A stretch of DNA of 64,000 nucleotides, from contig BDIU01000161.1 in assembly GCA_002118135.1 (NCBI GenBank), positions 124,001-188,000 of the forward strand, written 5' to 3'. How positions within the stretch are numbered: the first letter of the stretch is position 1; each line of letters begins with the position of its first letter. The stretch comes from Trebouxia sp. TZW2008. Taxonomy: Eukaryota; Chlorophyta; Trebouxiophyceae; Trebouxiales; Trebouxiaceae. The notes beneath the pieces were generated by a model. It did no database searches, was not told the origin of the DNA, and saw only the letters and a list, made by a program, of their open reading frames with translations. A program made the position numbers and the translations under genes. Below, piece after piece: positions 1 to 10,400 of this stretch.

Positions 1-509
1 TGCTTCCCCCAACCGATCAGACTATGTGTGGGCTGCATCACTTGCACAAGGTTTTACCATGGTTCAGCTGTCAACGACATGCATCCCCATCTGATCAGAC
101 TTCTGTGTGTGGGCTGCTGCAGATTTGGGTCAAGCCTTCAGCTGAGATGCAGTATATGTATGGCAATCATGTGCTGAAGTCAGGTCTGGGCAGAATCACA
201 GAGAACACGCCAGCATACACAGGCGTTGTGATCTATTCCATGTCAGACATACCACTCGGGTTTGGAGTTACAGCCAAGTCCACAGCAGACTGCAGAAAGA
301 TGGACCCTAGTGGCATTGTTGTATTCCATCAAGCTGACGTCGGTGAGACTCTGCTTCCTTGCCCTCACACCATCGCTACCCCATCTCGCTTATCATGTTT
401 CAGTCTGACCCGTGCTCTTATATTCATGCTATCCCATCTCCCTTATCATAGTTTGCACGAACTGACTGTTTGTGTAGGTGAATACTTGAGATCAGAGGAG
501 GAGATATGA
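1..509 (+). CDS. NIP7: 60S ribosome biogenesis factor NIP7, 3' part
   Basis: This is the C-terminal half of NIP7, a nucleolar factor needed for 27S pre-rRNA processing and 60S subunit assembly. Two exons are visible: 123-342 and 478-509, joined by a 135-bp GT-AG intron; the first begins after a CTGCTGCAG acceptor at 122. The encoded stretch contains [41 protein letters not shown] and [18 protein letters not shown], which match the PUA RNA-binding domain and the C-terminus of eukaryotic NIP7 almost residue for residue. The splice restores D-V-G-E-Y-L across the junction. The N-terminal half lies upstream of the window. Positions 5-45 and 86-122 are imperfect copies of one another around the acceptor. 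The family call is firm; the exact acceptor is inferred from conservation. Confidence 0.93.
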   Translation, partial: LPPTDQTMCGLHHLHKVLPWFSCQRHASPSDQTSVCGLLQIWVKPSAEMQYMYGNHVLKSGLGRITENTPAYTGVVIYSMSDIPLGFGVTAKSTADCRKMDPSGIVVFHQADVGETLLPCPHTIATPSRLSCFSLTRALIFMLSHLPYHSLHELTVCVGEYLRSEEEI

Positions 510-1402
510 GTGCCATGTATGAAGAGGGATTTGGTCCATACAATGGCCAGATCACAAACAGCACAACACAGCTGCAGAAAGCTTCAGGTCTACTGGACTC
601 ATTTGCGGAGGCGTACAATCATCCGCAACTCATGTCATGGAACATCATCAAACACCATCTCAAAGCACCACATTTCAGTGCTCAGTGTGATGAAGGCCTC
701 CATCTGCCTCCATCCCAGCGCCCACGGTTGTCTCTGGCAGCCATGGTGTTGCTGGCAGAACAACAAATAATGAAAGGCCCGCGCCAATATAGTAGGCGAC
801 ATAACGGGAGTCTCTGTCTATAGAGGCAGCCCAAGAGCAGAACGAACATCATCAGAATGAACCTATGAGGACACAGGAATGTACAACATGTTGAGAGCAT
901 CTTCCCATGCAGGTGTGCATAGTTTCTCATCAGTAGTGACATGTCTTCAGCAGGTCTTGTGGCACGCCCTTTGTTTGCGTGCCTGTGCATTTTCACTAGG
1001 TAGGTCAAGATGTGTCTGGAGTCAGGTTGTTGTGTTCTAAGTTGAGCAAATAGTACTACTACAACAGGCCTAGTTAATTGCTGTTGTTGCATCAGAATTG
1101 ACACATATCAGCAGCCAAACATTGATTGTGTCACGGCGGTTATGCAATTTTTCATTTGTTTGCTCGTGAATTTTGCATAGGCAGCTTCACTAGACTGACT
1201 TGAAACCTCAAACTGGACGTCAGCGCCCCACTGCCAAACTTATACTACAGAAGTGACTGTAAACAATTTTTGCTGTTTTCCAGAGTTGCTCATCCAAACG
1301 AGATTGATTTATGTGATGATCTGCAATTTCAGAAAGATTCCAGTCTCTGTAGAAAGCTGCACCCAAAGTGACGAACTCTGTAGCCATCACCGTAATGACT
1401 CG
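510..1402. other. Convergent intergenic region, no gene seen
   Basis: This lies between the stop of NIP7 (+) and the stop of the isoamylase-like gene (-). It should hold both 3' UTRs. The short open frames on either strand show no family resemblance and no sensible splice structure, so I call nothing here. Confidence 0.6.
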
Positions 1403-4400
1403 TCAGTACTGAACAGCTTCAGACAGCAGGGCAATGACTGCCTTGGCTTGAATGTGGTAGTGATTCCACTCATGCAGTGATGGATACGCCTTGGCACCAT
1501 GAACTGCATCTAATGGTGCAGGCTCCGCTGTATCGATGGCTTGTCGCCAGATGTGACCTGCAACACAAGCATTGAGCACAAGCATACCATAAGCATTAGG
1601 CACTTCTCACAGATACTATCGACTTTGTAACAAATTGCTGCAGCCCTATCCATATGCATTGACTTCGGCATTGGTTGATGTCTGCAGACACTCCTTGGCC
1701 CTAGATATAAAGGCATAGCACAAGCATTAGGCAGTTCTCGTCTGTACTGTGCTACTTGCATTGCCCCTGCTTACATCTGCATGCCAGCATATGTGACGAT
1801 TCTGCTGACAGATACTTGCAATCCAGCAGACACCACACTACACAGATAACGGATATGGCAACTTTCTGTGCAAAGTCTTGCAATACTTGCACCAGCTTGA
1901 AGCGTGAGCTGTGGCGCAGATACTTTCATGCCGATTGACCTTCACATCTCATACAGTCATGGCACTGCATCATCAGGAGCTAGAACATCAGTAGCTAGGG
2001 CATGCATTTTGTCAAGCATGGCTTACCAGCTGGTGGTCCTGGGATGTCTATCTGTATAGGGTAATTGTATGGGTTGTAGCCGATGTAGATGCTTGGCGAG
2101 TGGGGATGATGCAGGGAGTAGGCAATGAAGTTGGCAGCATGATAATCATGATTTGCTGCTTCGCCATCCCAGTCTGGCTGTGACCCTGCACCACATCTCA
2201 TCAGCTTGAGTGACATGGCACCAAGGCTAGCTAGGCACATGTAAGCAATCGTCATCAGCAACTCTTTTGGCTGCTCAGACAGCTTGCTGTACAGCTGCAC
2301 ATGTCTGCAAGATAGGCCATTCACAAAACTGCAAGGTTATGCGATTTGACACAAGAGACGCTGCACCGAAGTACATGTCAAACTACAAGGCCTTGCTCAT
2401 TGCAACCTGCCTTCCTGGTGCTTGTAACGTGCAAGGCATGCACAAACTGCTGCAGACAGCTTTGTGCCTCAGTGTAGCACTGTACTGTACTGTACTGCTA
2501 AGCTCTGAAAACTGTCCAGCTCTTGACACATGTGCTGCAGATACAAGGGCCCACAGGTTTGCCAGGTGAGATTACAGGCTGTGAAAGGGTCACCACAGTG
2601 TATCCAGGTAAGCTAGTGGCTGTGAAGAGCCGACCTATTGTGGCACCATGCCATAGCAGCTCTCTATTAGAGGCAAAGTGTGGGGGGTGCAGCAAGGCCA
2701 GGTTGGCCTGCCTGAACCGTATCACAGTGCCCACAAAGGCAGCCAGGCCGGGGTCTTGCAGGGCCTCCTCGGGGAGCAGGGGGGTGCCCTGGCAGAGCAG
2801 GCTGGCTGCTAGCAGACTCTTTGCCAAGGTGCCCTGCTGCCCATGCTCACCTGTCGCATGCAAGATAATGCTGTTGAAACTACAGCCAATGTGAAGCAAT
2901 TATCTGATATGAAGCTGACAGCCTGAACTGTGTGACAGTGCCCACAAAGGCAGCCAGGCAGGGGCCTTGCAGTGCCTCCTAGGGTAGGAGGGGGGTGCCC
3001 TGGCAGAGCAGACTGGCTGCCAGCAGGCTCTTGGCTAGAGTGCCCTGCTGCCCATGCTCACCTGTTGTACACAAGGTAATGCTGTTGAGACTACAGCCAA
3101 TGTGAAGCAGCCATCTACTGCAGAGCTGAAAGCCTGAACTGTGTGACATTGCCCAAAAGGGCAATCAGGCTGGGCTCTTGCAAAGTCTCCTGAGGCAGGA
3201 GGGGTTCGATGGCACAGCAGGCTGGCTGCCAGCAGGCTCTCGACCAAGGTGCCCTGCTGCCCATGCTCATCTGTTATATACAAGATAATGCTGATAAAAG
3301 TACAGCCAATGTGAAGCAATCAACTGATGTGAAGCTGACAGCCTGAGGTGTATGACAGTGCCTTAAAAGGCAGCCAGACGGGGGTCTTAAAGGGCCTCTG
3401 GGGCAGGAGGGGGTTCCATGGCACAGCAGGCTGGCTGCCAGCAGACTCTTGGCCAAAGTGCCCTGCTGCCCTTACTCACCTAGCACATGCAACATGCTGA
3501 TGTTGACTTACAATCATTGCAAAACAATCATCTGAAGCTGAAGCGTCAATCAGGAGCCAATGCCCATACAGGCGGCTAAGCCAGGGTCTTGCAGGGCGTT
3601 TTTGGTTGGGCGGGGATTCCTTGTCACAGCAGGCTGGCTGCCAGCAGACTGTTGGCTAAGGTGTTCTGCTGTTGATACTCACCTATCATATACAAGGTGC
3701 TGCTGTGCTGCTGTTCACATCCTGTGCAGCAACTAGCTCATTACCCTGACAGCCTGGACAACATTGACCAGCATCGCCTATCCTTCTCAATTGGTAGTGA
3801 CAATAATAATAATCATTACACGTTCCAGCATATACTGCTAGGAGTGTGGGGCACAAGTCTTATCTCGCCGGGCAGGCTTGTCTTGAGCATCACGGTAAGG
3901 ACGTCTGATGTTCAACTAGCGAAAGTCAAACAAAACAATATCATTCCAGATCTTCCTTGGTTGACCTGGAGGATTTGATCCCTTGACTTGACCAAACAAC
4001 ATGACCTTGGGCAACCTAGTGTTTAGCATCCTACAGACATGTCAATACCACCTAAGCCTCTTACTCCTCAATTGGGAGTCCATGGATCAAGTTTGATGAA
4101 TTGACAGTATGGCTGCATTTGAAACACAGTCTCTCAAAGAAACGCCACAAATGTGTCTCAAACAGCTCATCAAAAAGACAGACATAGCTGCTGAAGATGC
4201 CGATGAACATAAAAGTCCAGTGCTGTCATGTGTGCAAACAGAAAATGTTGAGGCATCTGAACTTGTCTTTGTGGAAGACAGGGTTCACTAAGTACCTCTG
4301 CAAACGCGATAACCTCAAAGAATGCAGAGCTTTGTAAGAGCTGACCTTCATTCCAGTGAGTTGAGGCAACAACATCAGCAAGGGTGTGGCTGGCAGTGGT

Positions 4401-7400
4401 GACTGAATTGACGCCATAAGCTGGGCCCCGGGCGGTGGCCAGGCTGCCTGGTAGCAATCCCTCTGGGGTGCGGTCTGCCAGCAGATCTGCACTGCCTGCC
4501 ATCCTGCAGGGTCACACAAATGTCCTGAATGATGACAGTTGTCTTCAAGGCTGACGAAAGAGTCACACAAGTGTGTTGAAACGTAGGGCAGGTATCGCAC
4601 AAGTATATTAAAAGCCAACGTAGGGTGTGGCTAGCAGTGGTGACAGAGCTGACACCATAAGCTGGACTCCGGGCGGTGGCCAGGCTGCCTGGTAGCGACC
4701 CCTCTGGGGTGCGGTCCACCAGTAGATCTGCACTACCTGCCATCCTGCAAGGTCACACAAACGTCTTCAATGCAGACGCAGGTAACGTACAAGTCTCCTC
4801 AATGCCAGCATGCACAAAGACTTAGACCGGGCGGTGGCCAGGCTGCCTGGTAGCAACCTCTCTGGGGTGTGCTTTGCCAGCAGATCTGCGCTGCCTGCCA
4901 TCCTGCCATGTCATGCAAGTGTGTTGAATGCTGACGCAGGCACCACATGCATGTCTTGAACGCCCAAGCAGGCATCACACACGTCTCGGATGCCGACGCA
5001 GGTGTCGCAAACCACTCAATACATTCGCTTCTGGTCCTAATGTCTGTCTACCTCCACAGATCCTTGACATGATGCCAAAAGCATGAACTGCTTCACCAGA
5101 CTGTCTGTTTGCACAGCAGTGCAGTCGCACTGTCTGTGTTGTTGGCTCTCAAGCAACATGCCCCTTGAACGCCAAACATTTGGACAAAGCTGAAGAGCTA
5201 GCTCCTGGTGCATGTATTGCTGTCGCAGCACATATGACAGAATCATTCAAGTTCACGGCCTTGATACAACCAAATAGCCTGTGGCATGGTGATGACATGC
5301 AGACCCCAAGCATCAATGGCTGTCACTGGCCTGTTTTGATGCTTCATATATTCTGGGCTTGCAGAACAGCAATGTATAGTCATGTATGCTGTCCACACGA
5401 GTGTCAGTGCTCACAGTATACATGTGGTCTCTCCAAGCAGAACCTCAATTTGTGTCTTGAGTCTAGTCTGCCGTGCTGAATGAGTTACTGTTCATCTTTC
5501 TGACAATGCCGCACCTGGTGGCGACGTTGCTGGCCATGCCGTTTTGATTTTGCACTAGCCAAGCCAGCATGTCTTTCTGGAAGGTCTTATTCCTCTCGGC
5601 CCAGACGCCCCAGTGAGGGAACCCCCTCTCGCCACCCCTGGGTAGCAGGCTGTCATCAGCTGGCCAGGCTATGAGCTTCAGACCTTGAAGCACTGGGTCC
5701 TGAGCTATGTCTTCTGCCAGTGGTGGGTTGTCTAGGATGTTGCCTTCAGTATCTGAAGAACCATCACAATTGTGCTTGCATGCAGGGTGCTTGACAGAGT
5801 GTGAAATACACGCACAACAGCTGGATTTGGATGCAGCATGCCTGGTAGGGCAAGAGCTTGAGGCGTTGCAGCACAGGGTCCTGAGCAATGTCCTCTGCTA
5901 GAGGTAGGTCCAAAATATTGCCCTCTGTGTCTGCAGAATCATCACAGTTATGTTGATGGATTGTCCAAGTTGTTAGCATCAGGATCTGCAGAGCGATAAC
6001 ATTTGTGGTGCATTGTGTCACGCCTAGAAGGAAGATGAGCTTCAGGCCTTGCAGCATCGGGTCCTGAGCAACGTACTCCGCTAATGGTGGGTTATCCAAG
6101 ATGTTGCCTTGAGTCTCTGCAGAACTTATAACAGCAGGTTGCCATCAGTGTCTCCAGATTCATCTCATCTAACTCGCGTGCAGGGTGCTGAATAGAGAGA
6201 GAAGTTCAGCCCCATGCAGCACCAAATTCTGAGCAATGGCCTCTGCTAGTGGTAGGTTGTCCAGGATGCTGCCGTCTGCATCTGCAGAACATTGCAGGTG
6301 TGCTTGGCTGCAAGATGCCATCAGGGCCTGCAGAATCACCACAACTGACTCTGCACGCAGGGCGTTAGAAAGTGAACTTCAGCCCATGCAGCACTGAGTT
6401 CTGAGCATGATCCTCTGCTAGTGGTGACTTGTCCAGGATGCTGCCCTCTGCATCTGCCGAACATTGCAGGTGTGTTGAAGTATGCCTAGTAGGAGCTTGA
6501 GGCCTTACAGCAGTGAATGCTGAGCATCCTGTCGTCCAACAAATCCTGTATCTTGTATGTCGGTCAATGCACAGACCCTCATACAAGGTACAGCTTCTGT
6601 TGGACGACAGGATGCTCAGCACTCACTGCTGTAAGGCCTCAAGTCAAGTCAGCAGCAAAGGGTACAGCAAGTGCAGTTCATGAGACTAACTGTGCCTTGT
6701 TCAAGGGCCTCTGCATTGACACAGCTCCTCAGCTCAGGGGTGCAAGGAGTCTGGGACACTGTAAGTCAACAACAGTGCACTCAAAAGGTACATTTCAGGA
6801 CAAATGCTCTAACTTGCACATTGGTGTCTGCATTGATACAACAGCGGCAATGTGTACAGAAATCACAGTTTGGTGCAGCAAGTACACCTGAGGATGCAGG
6901 CTGTACCTTGTACCAGGGTCTCTGCGTTGACAAAGCAGAAACCATCAACTTGGTACTCCTCTGCCCAGTGGTGCAAGGAGTCCAGGACCAGCTGACGCAC
7001 AACTGCATGGCCGCAGTTAAGGACCCCATTATGGCGGTAGTAGGTGGCGGCATCCAAGCCTCTCAAGGAGGAGGCCTGAGGCCGCTTGTCAGTGCCCTCG
7101 CTTGTCAAGCAGAACTCAACCTGCAGAGCCAGAGTCTGTGTCAAGATCAGGACCACAGACTTTCTGGATTACAGTACTGGCTGGCAGCAACTGCTGATTG
7201 ACATCCAGCCGCTTGCAAGTGCCCTCACTTGTCAAACAAAAGTGAATCTGCCAGGGCCCAGGTTGTGAAGATCAGAACCACACATTGGCAGGAAGCAATG
7301 ACTCACATCATGGCCGTAGTTTGGGAGTCTGTCGTGGCAGCTTGACTTGAAATGGCTTTGCCTTCTGACTTCGCCTGTTCGCCTGGGACTGAGCCCAGAA

Positions 7401-10400
7401 TGACCCCCGGCAAATTGATTGTGTGTTGTGCCTTGCATATTATTTACATACTGCACCTGCACCTTGCACGTGCTACAATCTGCTGCAGGACCTTGACTGC
7501 GTGCTTTACCTGAAGAATAACCTCAATGCCCTGTGCATGCAGCTCCTTGATTGCTTGCTTCAACTCCTGGGAGGGAGCCAGGGGGGTCTCCCCAGCAGCC
7601 AGGTTGGGGTCAGGGGCAAAGAAGGACAGATGGGCCTGCCCTGTGGGGCCTACCCCATCTGCCCTGGCCATGACTGCAGTCAGCACCACTGCTGTTGCAC
7701 CCAGCTGCCTGCATCACCACTCTGCAGGTTGCAGTGGTATGCAACAGTTGACATGCCACAGTTCCCACAATGAAGGACAGGGGGGCCTGCCCTGTGGGGC
7801 CCACCCATCTGCCCTGGCCATGACTGCAGTCAGCACCACTGCTGTTGCGCCCAGCTGCCTGCAACCCCACCCTGTAATGTTGCACTGCCGGGCATGCAAC
7901 GGCTGTCACAATCAACATGCATTGCCACTCTGCTGTGCTGCAGTGGCAAACGTGTCTCAGGTGTCACAAGCTGCCCGCAATACCACTCTGCAAAGGTTGC
8001 CAGTGTGCTAATGCCACACTGCTTTGAGACGATTGCCGACGGTCATGCATACGTGACAAGATGATTGTTGCTGTTTGCTCTATGTTGGATCCTTGCATTG
8101 CCAGGCATGCAACAGCTGTTGCAAAGGAAGTAGATGAGTTGCAGCAATGATGTGTTGTGTTGCACTGAAGAAGCATGCAGCATACTACATTTCAGCAAAA
8201 GCATGGTCAGCGGTATGCTGCTTCAGCGCTGCAAACCATGCACCAAAGCTGCTTGTCTGATGCTTGTTCGGCGCTGGCACTTGGCCAAGCTGCATCAACA
8301 CTTGTTATGCATTGCACACAGTGACTGCAGCTGATTTGTGCAGCACAGCATGTATATATTGCCGCTACGTCCCGCTAACATCCTACTGCTGATGGGGACG
8401 GCTTGTGACCAAGCCCTACAGTCCATGCATGCTAGGTGAGCAACCCAAACTGTGAAACCTGGTAAATGGCTGCATTGAATGGCCACTATGCACAAGACCT
8501 TTGCAGCAGCAAGGGCTACAGCTACAAAGCTGTGTAGACAGCCAGCAATGCAGACAGCTCAAAACCTGTCAACCTGTTTGATTGATATCAGAACAGACAT
8601 GATGTGTGCTAGTACCAAAAATGGTTTACGGATTGAGCGTATCTGACTGTTACCAATATTATCATACTTAACTCAAGGTCTGGCCTTGATGTCGCGTCAG
8701 GGCGAGAGCCTCACCGTATAAGCTGTGCATGATGTAGCAGCCCCAGAAACTTGCCCTGGTGCTGAGGTGGCACTCCGGCCTGCTGGGCTTGGCTGCCTTG
8801 GGAAACGGAGCTTATATCCAGCTCCAGGAGCACGCTTTCCTGCAGACTGTGCCTGGGCTGCTGCACACCCTGCAAGATACCGCCAATGACACGCAGGTGA
8901 GGGCTCAAGACCTCCCTATTACTCAATAAGCAGGAGGGACATTGTGTTGTTGGCTTCGAGGGCTATCGCCTGACTGCAACTGTGGGGATAGGCACAGGTT
9001 GCTGTAACAGCGGTCTTTGTTTCATCATCACACAAGCATTGGACAAATTCAGCACCTTGTAGAAGGCTCACTCAATGGCTGAAGTGTAGCTCACTGTGCC
9101 AGGCGGATTGTTGACTTTATGCTGCACAATATTGAGCACGCAACTGGCACTAAATTGCATTGGGACAGGCTTATGCATGGTACCCCATGCTCATGTTTGT
9201 GTGTTGTGGTAATGTCTAAACTCTAAACAATCAATGGTGGCATACAGGAAGCCTGAACCTCAGCAGCAGTCGTTGCTGGCATGCAGGGAGCCTGACCTGA
9301 AAGCTGAAGTCATCCAGCAGGAATGACAAACGGCTGAGCGTGAGTTTGGGGTTGTTGATGGGCATGCTTGCAGCCATGACCCCCTGTAGGCAGTACCCAA
9401 TGCCCATTTACACGCAATTTGACAAAGCCTGAATGTCTGAAACAGTCATGACCAGCATGTGGGGAAGCCTGACCTGAAAGCTGAAGTCATCCAGCAGGAA
9501 TGACAGGCTGCTGAGGGTGAGGTGAGGGGTGTTGATGGGCATGCTTCCGGCCATGCCTCCTCTGGGTGCGACCAGATTCATGTCGTCTGGCACTGTGGCC
9601 TCTTGTATCAAGGGGCAGTAGGGGTCCATCATCACCTGCCCTGAAAAGCACCAACCAGTCATGCCTTGCAAGCAGCTGAGGAAGGAGGTGAGGAAGTTTT
9701 ATGGGCATGCTTCCAGCCATACCCTGCTTGGGCGCCGCCACATTCACGTCGTCTGGCACTGTGGCCTCTTGTATCAAGGGCCAGTAGGGGTCCATCATCA
9801 CCTGCCCTGAACAGCACCAACAGATCATGCCTTGCAAGCATTGCACCTGGACCATCAGGCTGCACTACACTACGTTATGAATGCCTGAATCTGATGAACA
9901 CATCACCATGGGCAGTACCTGTCCCCTGCAGGCGCTTTCACCAGTGTGGCACATGCAACCAGCCTCGGTGGCTGGCAACAGCATTTAACCTCTTCTTGTC
10001 CTTCTTCTCAGCTGCAACTTTCTTAGACAAAACTTTGATCAGTGTCTCAGCAGTCAGTCTTTCTGGGCAGCAACCAGCTTTGCTAATAGCAGTATGCCAC
10101 ACATGCATCTGTGGCAGTGGCAAAGCAGCACAACGGTACATAGTGCGTCAGTGTGGTTGACTTTGCAAACTTTGTGACATTTGAGTGCCCTCAGCTGACT
10201 GCCAAGAGGGTTGCAGGCAAAACCTGTACTAGCAGAGGCTTGCACATCAGTTGACTCTGATTGCAAGGCCAGTCTTGGCAGCCAGCTTGTGCAGTATGTG
10301 TACCTGGGTGGAATCTGGATTTGCCTTCCCAAGCAACATCAGCCTCAGCCCTCCAGCCATAGCACAGGCTAGCCACATCCTTCACCCCTTCCAAGCATAC

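Noticed and set aside
506..823. Open frame of 105 codons on + just after NIP7
   Set aside because: It overlaps the NIP7 stop and continues into what should be 3' UTR; no family similarity and no start context.
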